In this document: positions 33,453 to 42,383 of the stretch, piece after piece
Layout of the letters: each line of letters opens with the position of its first letter
How positions within the stretch are numbered: position 1 is the first letter of the stretch
Source: DTWD01 sp963662965
GTDB lineage: Bacteria; Acidobacteriota; Vicinamibacteria; Vicinamibacterales; UBA8438
Assembly (NCBI GenBank): GCA_963662965.1
Contig: OY759970.1
Span: 1,054,001-1,118,000, forward strand
DNA length: 64,000 nt
Direction: 5' to 3'
Notes under the pieces: generated by a model
Database searches by the model: none
Seen by the model: the letters and a program-made list of their open reading frames with translations, nothing else
Told to the model about the DNA's origin: nothing
Position numbers and translations under genes: made by a program

Positions 33453-34187
33453 CTAGTCGGAGGTCTTGCCGCGCCGTTCGAGCGCGTCGGGGATAGCTTT
33501 TAAGTGGTTCTCCACCGTCCGAGCGGGGATTCTGATGCCGAGAGCCTGAATTGTCATCGCCTCAATCTGCCCGCTCGCCTTGGAGGGCTGCGACACATCG
33601 ATCCCGGCGGTCTTTGCCAACGCGGCGATGACAGTCAGCAGCGTCGCACGCTCACGTTCCCCGAGGGGCCTATCGAGAGAAGCAGAGGTCGGCGCTTGGG
33701 CGGGTACGTGTTGCCGGATGAACGCCTCAAGCGCCGGCCGGCGAACACCAAGGACGCTCCCTTGTGGGAACTCAGACTCAGGTCGCAACGAGAAACCGCT
33801 TTCCCCGCTATCGAGGAGGACTTGGCAGACGAGATCGTCCTGCTCGACCAAAGCGCCGACTGGGACATCTTGCGGTACATAGAGGCCGTCGCGCTGCCAT
33901 TGGTAGTCGTACTCAATCTGCGATTTTCCCCTGCCGACCATCGGCACATCCCAAACGCCGTCAATCGTTCGGCTCGTCTGACGAGCGTCGGGGGCATCGT
34001 CGTCCCGCTTTCGGCAGCTGGCGGTCGTCTTCGCCGACAGATAGATCGAGAGCTTTATGTGCCCGTCGAGTACCAAGCGGAGCACCTCCGAAGCGTCTAC
34101 GTCTTCCGATAACGCGGTCGAGAGTTCGCTCGCCGTCTCCTCGAGGGTGAGCCACTCGCGCAATTTGCGGAGCGTGTTCGGACTCAT
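33453..34187 (-). CDS. Conserved island protein of unknown function
   Basis: From the ATG at 34187 (ATGA overlap with the integrase stop) the protein has 244 residues. The start LRKLREWLTLEETASELSTA with SEVLRLVLDGHIKLSIYL is an HTH-like gatekeeper found in many P4-type islands. The end (RERATLLTVIAALAKTAGID, ARTVENHLKAIPDALERR) is a conserved helical tail of the same family. The middle is variable and acidic. Function unknown; co-occurrence with integrase and AlpA suggests a role in island control. Confidence 0.7.
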   Translation of the reverse strand: MSPNTLRKLREWLTLEETASELSTALSEDVDASEVLRLVLDGHIKLSIYLSAKTTASCRKRDDDAPDARQTSRTIDGVWDVPMVGRGKSQIEYDYQWQRDGLYVPQDVPVGALVEQDDLVCQVLLDSGESGFSLRPESEFPQGSVLGVRRPALEAFIRQHVPAQAPTSASLDRPLGERERATLLTVIAALAKTAGIDVSQPSKASGQIEAMTIQALGIRIPARTVENHLKAIPDALERRGKTSD

Positions 34188-35344
34188 GCTCGGATCGCCA
34201 CGACAGCGGCCGGCTTTGACGTGGCGAACCGCGACCACGAGGTCATCAGGTCTCGCCGGCGGTCAAAGAGGTCCGTGCGGTTGTAGGCTGCTTCCGTCTT
34301 GTCTCGGAGTGTGTGCGCGAGCGCGGCCTCACACACGGCACGTGGAACGTTCGTGCGTTCGGCGGCCCAGTCTCTAAACGTGGAGCGGAACCCGTGTACG
34401 GTCACGTCGCGTCGTTCCATCCGGCGCAGCGCCATGAGAAACACCATGTTGGAGAGCGGCTTCTTGGGCGAGCGGCCGGGGAACACATACGGCCCACCAT
34501 CGGAGAGGGCCTTCGTGCGTTCGAGGATCTTAATGCATCGCGGCGAGAGCGGGACGCGATGCTCAATGCCCGCCTTCATGCGAGGACCGGGGATGGTCCA
34601 GGTCTTGCCCTCCAGGTCGATCTCGGTCCATGCGGCGTTCAACGTTTCCGACGTGCGCGACGCACACAGGATCGTGAACTCAAACGCGAGCTTGACCACG
34701 TCGCCAGCATCGGCCTCCCGAAGTGCCTGCACAAACGCGGGGAGGTTCTGGTACGGCAGGGCGGCGTGATGTCCTTTTGCCACACGTTGCTTCGGCAGGA
34801 CCTTGGTGAGGCCCTGGGTGGGGTTGTCGTCGGTGCGGTAGCCCTGGGCCTCACACCACTCGAAGACGACGCGGACGCGCTGCAGGACGCGCCGTGAAGT
34901 CTCTGGGCGCGTCAGCCAGTGCGGGTTGAGGGCCGCGAGGATGTCGGCGCTCGTGATGGCGTCGACGCGCTTCGCGCCAAACGTTTTGAAGACCTCCGCG
35001 AGTGACGAGAGCCACTGCTTGCTGTGTTTGTCGCTCTTGAACGACGCGGCGTGCGCGGTGTGGACGGCCTTGGCCGCATCTTCGAAGCTCGGCACGGGTC
35101 GGCGCTCCTGCCGTCGCTCCGCGAGGGGATCGCCGCCTGCGCGGGCGATGCGCCGGAGTCGCCGCGCTTCTTCGCGTCCGTCGGCGAGCGACACCAGTTC
35201 GACACTGCCGAGACCAACGTCGCAGCGCCGACCCTTCACGACGGTTCGCAGCATCCAGCTTTTCGAGCCGCCCGGTGCCACGGGGGTCGTCGCTGAATCG
35301 ACCAGGTGCCGAATGGCGCCGGTGTCCAGGGCGTTAGGCACCAT
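34184..35344 (-). CDS. Tyrosine-type site-specific integrase (second integrase)
   Basis: The ATG at 35344 gives 386 residues; the frame upstream belongs to the overlapping gene. Visible catalytic residues are CASRTSETLNAAW (Arg), HGFRSTFRDW (His-x-x-Arg), AALAH (His) and AAYNRTDLF (Tyr). The N-terminal arm-binding domain (about 1-85) is the DUF4102/P4-like type. The gene is coupled to 33453-34187 (ATGA) and lies 2.7 kb from the tRNA, behind a first integrase, so it may come from a second island nested beside the first. Confidence 0.9.
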   Translation of the reverse strand: MVPNALDTGAIRHLVDSATTPVAPGGSKSWMLRTVVKGRRCDVGLGSVELVSLADGREEARRLRRIARAGGDPLAERRQERRPVPSFEDAAKAVHTAHAASFKSDKHSKQWLSSLAEVFKTFGAKRVDAITSADILAALNPHWLTRPETSRRVLQRVRVVFEWCEAQGYRTDDNPTQGLTKVLPKQRVAKGHHAALPYQNLPAFVQALREADAGDVVKLAFEFTILCASRTSETLNAAWTEIDLEGKTWTIPGPRMKAGIEHRVPLSPRCIKILERTKALSDGGPYVFPGRSPKKPLSNMVFLMALRRMERRDVTVHGFRSTFRDWAAERTNVPRAVCEAALAHTLRDKTEAAYNRTDLFDRRRDLMTSWSRFATSKPAAVVAIRA

Positions 35345-35864
35345 GACCGAAGTCGACCAGGTCTGCCAGTGGCACCGCCGTGTCCGCGGCCACCAGCGCG
35401 ACGTCCCCGTGCATGCGGAGGCACAGCATCTGGCGCCGCGTGTCGCCGGCGGCGACACCGAGGTGCAGCGACCCGGAACGACCGGAACGCCGACCGCTTC
35501 GGCGCAGGCCCAGATGCCCCACGACCCACCGGGCGATGGCCTCGGCATCGCACGTCCATTGGGCCACACGTTCCGTCGGGAGGGCGACGCGGTTGATGTC
35601 GCTCCGCTTGTCACAGACGATGAACGACGCCGAACCTCTAGGCCCCGCGGGCAACGCGTGTACCGGCATGACGCAGTCCTCTTCGCAGCCGGGACAGACC
35701 ACAGCCGTAGCGGGACGCGCTCGGGTCAGGAGCGTGTGCGATTTCATGGCGCGGACGGCGTCGGCTGGCCACTGGCGCACTTCTTCCTCGCTGATCAGGA
35801 CCGCCGCGCCGTGTCGCGCTCCCACACGCTCAACGAGTTCGACCAAGGCGTCCAGCGGCGTCAT
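35334..35864 (-). CDS. Island protein with a cysteine cluster
   Basis: This 176-residue protein begins MTPLDALVELVERVGARHGA and contains CPGCEEDCVMPVHALP, a possible zinc-binding knuckle, and FIVCDKRSDINRVALP, known to me from P4-type islands next to integrases. The ATG overlaps the previous stop by 4 bp (35861-35864), and its end overlaps the integrase start by 11 bp. The function is unknown; the knuckle and charge suggest DNA binding. Confidence 0.65.
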   Translation of the reverse strand: MTPLDALVELVERVGARHGAAVLISEEEVRQWPADAVRAMKSHTLLTRARPATAVVCPGCEEDCVMPVHALPAGPRGSASFIVCDKRSDINRVALPTERVAQWTCDAEAIARWVVGHLGLRRSGRRSGRSGSLHLGVAAGDTRRQMLCLRMHGDVALVAADTAVPLADLVDFGHGA

Positions 35865-36563
35865 CCAGCCTCCTGCGCGACGTCCGTGGTGTCGGTCGGT
35901 TCGGCTGGTGCCTTCGGTTTGATCCCGGAGGCGTGCAACATGTCGCGAAGGCTCAGGTCGAGGTCGTCGTATTTCAGGGAGCAGGGGTTGGGATGCGTGA
36001 TACGAATCGTCACCCTCTTTGGCGGCTTGCTGGCATCCGTGATCACTGATGCCACTAGCTCGACCTGGGTGACGTGGTAGAGGTGGAGTGGCACCGCCGT
36101 GCCAAGTTGAGCGAGCAAGTCGTAGACGAACTCGAAACCCTGCTGGCGTAGAGGATTCAGATCGTAGACACGTTCATCCTTCGGGTCAGGTGGCAGCTCG
36201 GGAAGCTTGAGGATGGTGGTCGCGAACATGCCCTGCAACGGTTCGACGGCTCTGCGCGGGCCGCGGACATTCAGGTCGAGCGATCCGTCCTGCTACGAGT
36301 AGACATAGATCACCTCGAACGCTGGGCTGTGCGGCCTTCGTGCGAACTCCCCGTCCACCCACTCGATGCTGTGCTGCGAGTAGTCCTCGGGGTAGGCGAA
36401 GAAATAGTCCAGCGGGCCATGCCGCGAACAGCTCGTCCGGCTGGGTCTCTTTCATCGCGGCGAAATCCAGATCGCCGAAGACGCCGTGGGCATGGAAATA
36501 GCGGGCGAGCAGACTGTTGGGCATCTGCCGGAAAAAATCTCGTGTGGAGTAATGCCGAGCCAT
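35861..36563 (-). pseudogene. Fused relic of two adjacent island genes
   Basis: The start MARHYSTRDFFRQMPNSLLA, FHAHGVFGDLDFAAMKETQP is the opening of a known island protein. Then the frame jumps into LDYFFAYPEDYSQHSIEWVD and EFARRPHSPAFEVIYVYS, stops at an in-frame TAG, and continues in the same frame as SLDLNVRGPRRAVEPLQGMF, ATTILKLPELPPDPKDERVY, ending QEAG. The second part belongs to a different protein, commonly next to the first in such islands. It has one deletion junction and one nonsense codon. A shorter functional C-terminal product from the ATG at 36238 cannot be ruled out. Confidence 0.7.
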
Positions 36564-36599
36564 CAATGCCAACCTGCACTCGGTCGTGCTCGAACGCTT

Positions 36600-37832
36600 C
36601 TACGCGCGCCTGAACAGAGGGATCACCTCGGCGTCGCCCTTGAGCGCATCCAGATAGTCGGCCCACGCCTGCATCATCTTGCGCCGTTCAGGGAGATGCT
36701 CCGCGAAGTTGTAGGCGGCGCTGACGGCGTTGTGCTCAGCGTGGGCGAGCTGGCGTTCGATGACCTGATGATTCCAGCCGCGCTCGTGCAGCAGGGTTGA
36801 CGCCATGCTGCGAAAGCCGTGGCCGGTCATCTCGTCTTTCGTGTAGCCCATCCGACGCAGCGCAGCGAGCACGGCGTTCTCGCTCATTGGGCGCTCTGAG
36901 GAGCGGGCGCTCGGGAAGACAAAGCTGGGCGCGGCCGGCTTGATGGACAACACACGGTTCGTCAGGGGCTCAAGTTCGTGCAGAATGTCGACGGCTTGTC
37001 GAGAGAGCGGCACAATGTGCGGCTCGCGCATCTTCATACGCTCGGCGGGAATGCGCCATTCGGCCTCGCGGAGGTCGAGTTCTGGCCATTGCGCCCGGCG
37101 CAGCTCGCCGGGGCGCACGAACACCAGTGGGGCGAGCCGCAAGGCGCACTTCGTCACGAAGAACCCCGCGTAGGTGTCGATCGCACGAAGCAGCTCACCG
37201 ACGCGTTTCGGTTCGATGATCGAGGCGTGGTGCCGCTTCTTGGGCGGAGGAAGGGCGCCACGAATATCGCCGGTCGGATCACGCTCCGCCCGGCCCGTGG
37301 CGACCGCGTACCGGAAGACCTGTCCGCAATTCTGCTTGGCCCGGTGGGCGGTTTCCACCGCGCCCCGGCTTTCGATCCGGCGCAACACCGAGAGCAACTC
37401 CGGCGCCGTGATGTCGGCGGCGGGCCGCTTGCCGAGCCACGGGAACAGGTCGTTCTCAAGACGCCGCAAGATGCGAACGCTGTGGCTAGGGACCCACCCT
37501 GCCGAGAACTTCATGTGCCACTCCCGCGCGATGGCCTCGAAGCTCTTTGCGCCCGCGAGCGCGAATTTTTGGGCCTTGCGAGCCTGGCCAGGGTCGATGC
37601 CGGCGGCAAGTTGTTGCCGGACCGCGTCGCGCCGCTCACGGGCCAATTTCAGACTGATGTCCGGGTAGACGCCAAGTGAGATCCGCTTTTCCTTGCCGCC
37701 GAACCGGTATTTCCAGCGCCACCATTTTCCGCCAGCGGGGCTGACTTCCAGGTAGAGCCCGCCTCCGTCGAACAGCTTCCGTGCTTGTACTTGCGGCTTG
37801 GCTGCACGGACGGCGGTGTCCGTCAGTGGCAT
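36600..37832 (-). CDS. Tyrosine-type integrase adjacent to tRNA-Glu
   Basis: This 410-residue DUF4102-type (P4-like) integrase has an arm-binding domain MPLTDTAVRAAKPQVQARKLFDGGG, the SAM-like core (VPSHSVRILRRLENDLFPWL), and catalytic residues VFVRPGELRRAQW (Arg), HGFRSMAS (His, Arg), QLAHAEHN (His) and SAAYNFAEH (Tyr). It lies 170 bp beyond the 3' end of tRNA-Glu(CTC) on the same strand, the normal position of an integrase inserting into a tRNA gene. It is the likely driver of the island's acquisition. Confidence 0.93.
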   Translation of the reverse strand: MPLTDTAVRAAKPQVQARKLFDGGGLYLEVSPAGGKWWRWKYRFGGKEKRISLGVYPDISLKLARERRDAVRQQLAAGIDPGQARKAQKFALAGAKSFEAIAREWHMKFSAGWVPSHSVRILRRLENDLFPWLGKRPAADITAPELLSVLRRIESRGAVETAHRAKQNCGQVFRYAVATGRAERDPTGDIRGALPPPKKRHHASIIEPKRVGELLRAIDTYAGFFVTKCALRLAPLVFVRPGELRRAQWPELDLREAEWRIPAERMKMREPHIVPLSRQAVDILHELEPLTNRVLSIKPAAPSFVFPSARSSERPMSENAVLAALRRMGYTKDEMTGHGFRSMASTLLHERGWNHQVIERQLAHAEHNAVSAAYNFAEHLPERRKMMQAWADYLDALKGDAEVIPLFRRA

Positions 37833-38002
37833 GTTGTGGGGGCAACTCCTTTTGTGGTAGCTCCCTGTTGCCCCCAGAGTTGCCCCACATGAGCGAGTGG
37901 CTTCCCCTGGAAGAAACGGGACGCTACCGGACAGTATAACAGAGAAACGCCCTTATTAGCAGGGGTTTATTGGACATTCTTGGTGCGAGTCTGACGTGAT
38001 GT

Positions 38003-38077
38003 TGGTAGCGGTACGGGGAATCGAACCCCGGTCCCGTGGCTGAGAACCACGTATCCTAACCCCTAGACGATACCGCC
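38003..38077 (-). tRNA. tRNA-Glu, anticodon CTC
   Basis: Read on the minus strand, GGCGGTA (38077-38071) pairs with TACCGCT near the 3' end. The anticodon loop GTGGTTCTCAGCCAC presents CTC, and the T arm is CGGGGTTCGATTCCCCG. The CCA end is encoded (38005-38003). The 1-72 pair is a G-T wobble, unusual but acceptable. It is a known target class for P4-type integrases, and one lies directly beyond the 3' end. No second copy of the tRNA 3' end was found at the left of the island. Confidence 0.95.
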
Positions 38078-38096
38078 ACACCGGGTGATAACCCTT

Positions 38097-38126
38097 ATTC
38101 TAGCAACCGCCAATTTTTGCGGTCAA
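38097..38126 (-). promoter_or_regulatory. Promoter of tRNA-Glu
   Basis: On the minus strand, TTGACC (38126-38121) and TAGAAT (38102-38097) are separated by 18 bp, close to the housekeeping sigma consensus. The -10 lies 19 bp upstream of the tRNA's first base, the usual distance. The divergent peptidase gene starts only 23 bp beyond the -35. Confidence 0.7.
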
Positions 38127-38148
38127 CGACGGGCGCTATCATAGACCG

Positions 38149-39540
38149 GTGATTCGGATCGTCCTGGGGCTCGGAGTCGGCGTCGCGATTGGCGTCGTCG
38201 TGGCAGCCTGGGTGTCGGCCGGACGCGCCGAGGGCCCGACGGTCGACATCGTGCGGCCGACCACCTTCATCGGACGGAGTGCCGCGTTCGAGGCGACAGT
38301 CGACGCGCCGAATGCGGAGCTGACCAGGCTGACCGCACACGTCGAACAGAACGGCGCCGTCTATCCACTCTTTTCCCTCGACCGTGGCACCGACGCGGCG
38401 GTCCAGCAGGAATCCGATACGCGGCTTCGCATCAGCCGAGCGTTCGACCGCAACAGTCATCCCGACCTCGCGCCCGGACCCGCGCGCGTCGTCCTGCGCG
38501 CGACACGACCGGTGCTCTTCGGCTACCGCGAGGCGACGTCCGAGACTGCCGTCGACGTCACCGTGCGCCTCGACCCGCCGCGGCTGACGCCGCTGTCGAC
38601 ATTGCATTACGTCAACCATGGCGGCTCGGAGTTCATCGTCTACCGGGTGACGCCGTCCGACGTCGACTCCGGCGTGCGAGTCGGCGACCGTGAGTACCCT
38701 GGTTATCCCGCCACCGGCGCTGGACTCAATGACGATGACGCGGACGACCTGCGCGTGGCCTTCTTTTCCCTGTCGTATGACCAGGACCTGACGACGCCGA
38801 TCGAGCTCTACGCGCGTGACCCGGCCGACAACGTCGGCCGCGCGCGTTTCGATTTCCGCGTGTTCGAGCGACGATTCCGGCGGTCGCGCATTTCGCTGAG
38901 TGATCGATTTCTCGGTCGAGTCGTTCCTGGCATCGTGTCGCAAGCCCCGGAGCTGGCCGACGAGCACGTCGACAGCTCGACGACATCCTCGGATCTGCTG
39001 GAGCTCTACCTCTTCATCAACGGCGAGCTGCGACGAAGCAATAAGGAGACCGTGGCCGCACTGGCGCCCGACACGGCAACGCGCTGGCTCTGGGATGGAC
39101 CGTTCCGACAGCTGTCGAACTCCCAGGTCGAGTCGGGCTTCGCCGACCACCGGACATACCTCTACGCCGGTGACGAAGTCGACCAGCAGGTGCATCTCGG
39201 CTTCGACCTGGCGGCGACCGCCAATACCCCGATCCGGGCCGCGAACGGCGGCACCGTGGTCTTTGCCGAATATCTCGGCATCTACGGCAACTGCATCATC
39301 ATCGACCACGGCATGGGGCTCCAGTCGCTCTACGCCCACCTCTCCTCGATCGACGTGGCCCCCGGAATGTCGGTCGACCGCGACCAGCAGCTCGGCCTCA
39401 GCGGGCAGACGGGTCTGGCCGGCGGCGACCATCTGCACTTCGCGATGCTGCTGCAGGGCCGCGCCGTCACGCCGATGGAGTGGTGGGACGAGCACTGGCT
39501 CGAGGACCGCGTGCTCCGAAAGCTGCGGGAGGTGCGCTAG
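38149..39540 (+). CDS. Exported M23-family (LytM) metallopeptidase
   Basis: The GTG at 38149 starts a 463-residue protein with an N-terminal anchor (IVLGLGVGVAIGVVVAAWVSA). A beta-rich region follows (about 30-330), then a LytM domain: QQVHLGFDLAATANTPIRAAN (H and D ligands), GNCIIIDHGMGLQSLYAHLS and AGGDHLHFAMLLQG (HxH). All zinc ligands are present, so it is probably an active peptidoglycan endopeptidase in the periplasm. The large N-terminal part may regulate or localise it. It stands alone next to tRNA-Glu. Confidence 0.87.
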   Translation: MIRIVLGLGVGVAIGVVVAAWVSAGRAEGPTVDIVRPTTFIGRSAAFEATVDAPNAELTRLTAHVEQNGAVYPLFSLDRGTDAAVQQESDTRLRISRAFDRNSHPDLAPGPARVVLRATRPVLFGYREATSETAVDVTVRLDPPRLTPLSTLHYVNHGGSEFIVYRVTPSDVDSGVRVGDREYPGYPATGAGLNDDDADDLRVAFFSLSYDQDLTTPIELYARDPADNVGRARFDFRVFERRFRRSRISLSDRFLGRVVPGIVSQAPELADEHVDSSTTSSDLLELYLFINGELRRSNKETVAALAPDTATRWLWDGPFRQLSNSQVESGFADHRTYLYAGDEVDQQVHLGFDLAATANTPIRAANGGTVVFAEYLGIYGNCIIIDHGMGLQSLYAHLSSIDVAPGMSVDRDQQLGLSGQTGLAGGDHLHFAMLLQGRAVTPMEWWDEHWLEDRVLRKLREVR

Positions 39541-39550
39541 TGTCCCGTGT

Positions 39551-39594
39551 CGCTCAAGTTGATATAATCAGGCGGATTTACGTTTACTTGAGCG
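39551..39594 (+). promoter_or_regulatory. Promoter with flanking 9-bp inverted repeat, upstream of the cupredoxin/heme A cluster
   Basis: CGCTCAAGT (39551-39559) and ACTTGAGCG (39586-39594) are exact inverted repeats, and a perfect TATAAT (39563-39568) sits between them. The gene begins at 39656. It could be an operator bracketing the promoter or a 5' leader stem. No -35 box is convincing. Confidence 0.5.
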
Positions 39595-39655
39595 GAGAGC
39601 CTACAGTGTGACTCCAGGTTTTCCGCCGTTACCACTGTCCGCGCAGGAGAAGTCA

Positions 39656-40432
39656 ATGCACCATCGAACAGTCTGGGCGTTCGTCTCAATCATCGCGGTT
39701 GCCGCTACCCTCGCCTGCAACTCGCGGTCGGACGTGGCTCCTGTTTCCGTCATTCCCGGTTCCGGATCTAGCGGGGGCGGTGGCGCCGGCGAGACCGGCA
39801 CCAGCACCGTCAGCGGCATGGTCACGATCGAAGGACCGGCGCCGATGGCCGAAACAATCCGTATGAATTCAGACCCCGTCTGCGTCAAAGAAGCGACGAT
39901 GAGCGAGACCGAGTACTACGTCGTTGGCGGCGACAACGCCCTCGGCAACGTCTTCGTCTATGTCAAGGAAGGGATCTCCGGCTCCTATCCGCCGCCCAGC
40001 GAGACGATCGTCCTCGATCAGCAAGGCTGCCGATACCACCCGCACGTCTTCGGCGTGCAGGTCGGACAGACGATGCAGGTCCTTAACTCTGACCCGACGT
40101 TGCACAACATCCATGCGACGCCGGCCGCGAACGCGGAGTTCAACACCGGCCAGCCGATTCAGGGAATGACCCTGGACCGCACCTTCGACGCGCCCGAGGT
40201 GATGGTGCCGTTCAAGTGCGACGTCCACGGCTGGATGAACGCCTATGTCGGTGTCCTGCCGCATCCGTTCTTCGCCACGACCGGCCCCGAGGGAACATTC
40301 GACCTGAGCAACCTTCCGGCCGGCGACTACGTGGTCGAGGCGTGGCACGAGATGCTCGGCGCGCAGACGCAGAACGTGACCGTCGGCGACGGTGAGACGA
40401 CCGAAGTCTCGTTCACCTTCACCGTCGGCTAA
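39656..40432 (+). CDS. Cupredoxin-type copper lipoprotein
   Basis: From the ATG at 39656 the 258-residue protein has a lipoprotein signal (WAFVSIIAVAATLACNS, Cys lipobox) and a Gly/Ser linker. A beta-sandwich domain has type-1 copper ligands visible as the C-terminal PFKCDVHGWMNAYVGVLP (Cys-x2-His-x2-Met), and an upstream histidine in TLHNIHATP. The C-terminal ~60 residues (EGTFDLSNLPAGDYVVEAWH) form a carboxypeptidase-regulatory-like domain. It precedes heme A synthase and heme O synthase, so delivery of copper or electrons to cytochrome oxidase is likely. Confidence 0.8.
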   Translation: MHHRTVWAFVSIIAVAATLACNSRSDVAPVSVIPGSGSSGGGGAGETGTSTVSGMVTIEGPAPMAETIRMNSDPVCVKEATMSETEYYVVGGDNALGNVFVYVKEGISGSYPPPSETIVLDQQGCRYHPHVFGVQVGQTMQVLNSDPTLHNIHATPAANAEFNTGQPIQGMTLDRTFDAPEVMVPFKCDVHGWMNAYVGVLPHPFFATTGPEGTFDLSNLPAGDYVVEAWHEMLGAQTQNVTVGDGETTEVSFTFTVG

Positions 40433-40482
40433 ATCTGGACGACCGAGCGCGCCCCCGCCGCCGCGGAGTGGGGCATGTTCCG

Positions 40483-41463
40483 ATGCGCTGGCTGCACGAC
40501 TACACGAGACTCCTCGTCGGGGCATCGCTCCTCTTGATCACCGCCGGGGGGCTGGTCACGAGCACCGGGTCCGGGCTCGCGGTGCCGGATTGGCCGAATA
40601 CCTACGGCTACTTCATGTTCTCGTTCCCGCTCTCCAAAATGGTGGGCGGGATCTTTTATGAGCATGGCCACCGGCTGATCGCCAGCATCGTCGGCATGCT
40701 GACAATCGGGCTGGCGGTCTGGCTCTCCCGCACCGAGTCGCGCCGGTGGGTCCGCCGCCTCGGCTGGATCGCCCTCGCGGCGGTCATCGCGCAGGGGATG
40801 CTGGGCGGGCTCACCGTCATGTACTTTTTGCCGCCGCCGATCTCGATCAGCCACGCGGGGTTGGCACAGCTATTCTTTGCGCTGGTCGTCGGCCTCGCGG
40901 TCTTCACCTCGCCCGGGTGGCGTTCGCGGTACGACCGGCGGGCGCCGCTCGACGACCACACCACGGCGCGGCTCGCACTCGCCGCACCAGTGTTGATCTA
41001 CATCCAAATCATGATCGGGGCCACGATGCGCCACACCGACGCCGGGCTGGCCATCCCCGATTTCCCGTTGGCGTTCGGCCGCCTCATTCCCCCTATCTGG
41101 GACGGCGGAATCGCGATCCATTTCGCCCACCGCGTCGGCGCGCTCCTCGTGACGGCGGTCGTCCTGGCCACGGCGGGTCACGTCTGGTTTCACCACGGCG
41201 CGCGGCGCGAACTGGCCCGGCCGGCGATGCTGCTGAGCGCCCTGGTGTTCGTCCAGATCGGGTTCGGCGCCTGGACGGTGCTGAGCGAGAAGCAGGTGTC
41301 GATCAACACCACCCATGTCGCCGTCGGCAGCCTCGTGCTGGTGACGGCCCTCGTGCTGGCGTTGCGTGTCCACCGCGAGTGGTTTGTCGACGGCGACGAC
41401 CAGGACAGCCGCAGAGTCTCACGTCTGGACGGCGTCCCCGCCGACTCCGAGGCTCCAGCATGA
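40483..41463 (+). CDS. ctaA: Heme A synthase (COX15/CtaA family)
   Basis: The ATG at 40483 gives MRWLHDYTRLLVGASLLLITA; a GTG 15 bp upstream is possible. The 326-residue protein has about eight membrane spans and the conserved GGLVTSTGSGLAVPDWP and VGATMRHTDAGLAIPDFP-type repeats (one per half), with heme-ligand histidines in FYEHGHRLIAS and HFAHRVGALL. It oxidises heme O to heme A for an aa3 oxidase. The stop overlaps ctaB (ATGA). No oxidase structural genes are in the window. Confidence 0.92.
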   Translation: MRWLHDYTRLLVGASLLLITAGGLVTSTGSGLAVPDWPNTYGYFMFSFPLSKMVGGIFYEHGHRLIASIVGMLTIGLAVWLSRTESRRWVRRLGWIALAAVIAQGMLGGLTVMYFLPPPISISHAGLAQLFFALVVGLAVFTSPGWRSRYDRRAPLDDHTTARLALAAPVLIYIQIMIGATMRHTDAGLAIPDFPLAFGRLIPPIWDGGIAIHFAHRVGALLVTAVVLATAGHVWFHHGARRELARPAMLLSALVFVQIGFGAWTVLSEKQVSINTTHVAVGSLVLVTALVLALRVHREWFVDGDDQDSRRVSRLDGVPADSEAPA

Positions 41464-42350
41464 AGGGTGACGCCGTCGCGCTGACGGCAAACAGGAATCG
41501 ACTCGGCGACTTCCTCACCCTCATCAAGCCGCGTCTCAATTCGCTCACGGTCGCGACTGCGGGCGTCGGCTACTTCCTGGGAGCCGGCGCCCCGATCGAC
41601 CTGGTGGTGGCGCTGCATGTGCTCGTCGGAGCCGGACTGGTGGCCGGTGGCGCGGCGGCGCTGAACCAGATTGCGGAGCGGGACATCGACGAGGTGATGG
41701 AGCGCACCAGACGGCGGCCGATGCCGATGGGCCGCGTCACGCCGTCCGAGGGTCGGCTGTTTGCCACCGTCATCGCGACTCTCGGACTGCTGGAGCTTGC
41801 GCTCGGCGCCAACGTGATCGCGGCGGCGGTCGCGGCCGCCACGCTCATCAGCTACGTCGCGATCTACACGCCGCTCAAGCGCCGGACGTCGTGGGCGACG
41901 ATTGTCGGGGCAGTGCCCGGCGCACTCCCGCCGGTCATCGGTTGGACCGCGGCACGCGGCGCGCTCACCGTCGAGGCATGGGTGCTGTTCGGCATCGTCT
42001 TCCTCTGGCAGCTGCCCCACTTCCACGCGCTATCGTGGCTGTATCGCGACGACTTCCGCAAGGCCGGACTCCCGCTCGTCGCGGTCCAGGATCCCGACGG
42101 CCGACGGACCGCGCGGCATGCGGTGTTCTTCGGCGCGGCGCTTGTCCCGGTGAGCCTGTCACCGACGTTCGTCGGACTGGCCGGCACGGCACACCTCGTT
42201 GTGGGGGGCGTGCTCGGCATCGGTTACGTGGCCCTGGCCCTGCGGTTCGCCGTAGCGCGCACCGACGCGCGCGCGCGCGCGCTTTTCCTCGGGTCGCTGA
42301 TCTATTTGCCGGCCCTCTGGGGCTCGTTGATCGCCGCCCGTCTCCTGTAG
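41460..42350 (+). CDS. ctaB: Heme O synthase (protoheme IX farnesyltransferase)
   Basis: The ATG at 41460 overlaps the ctaA stop. The 296-residue protein has about eight to nine spans and the prenyltransferase motifs: FLTLIKPRLNSLTV, NQIAERDIDEVMERTRRRPM (N...D...D..M.RT..RP) near residue 75 and YTPLKRRTSWATIVGAVPGA near 139. FLWQLPHFHALSWLYRDDF follows near 180. It attaches the farnesyl tail to heme B. Together with ctaA it makes heme A. A long alternative frame overlapping it on the same strand is a shadow. Confidence 0.95.
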   Translation: MKGDAVALTANRNRLGDFLTLIKPRLNSLTVATAGVGYFLGAGAPIDLVVALHVLVGAGLVAGGAAALNQIAERDIDEVMERTRRRPMPMGRVTPSEGRLFATVIATLGLLELALGANVIAAAVAAATLISYVAIYTPLKRRTSWATIVGAVPGALPPVIGWTAARGALTVEAWVLFGIVFLWQLPHFHALSWLYRDDFRKAGLPLVAVQDPDGRRTARHAVFFGAALVPVSLSPTFVGLAGTAHLVVGGVLGIGYVALALRFAVARTDARARALFLGSLIYLPALWGSLIAARLL

Positions 42351-42383
42351 GAGCCCGTCCAAGAAAAGGAACGGCCGCGCACG

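Noticed and set aside
34184..35614. 476-residue version of the second integrase
   Set aside because: The first 90 residues overlap another gene in a different frame and resemble no integrase domain. The start at 35344 gives a normal length.
38003..38077. Search for a duplicated tRNA-Glu 3' end as the other attachment site
   Set aside because: I found no second copy of TTCGATTCCCCGTACCGCT inside the window by eye. It may be diverged, deleted, or missed, so no att site is reported.
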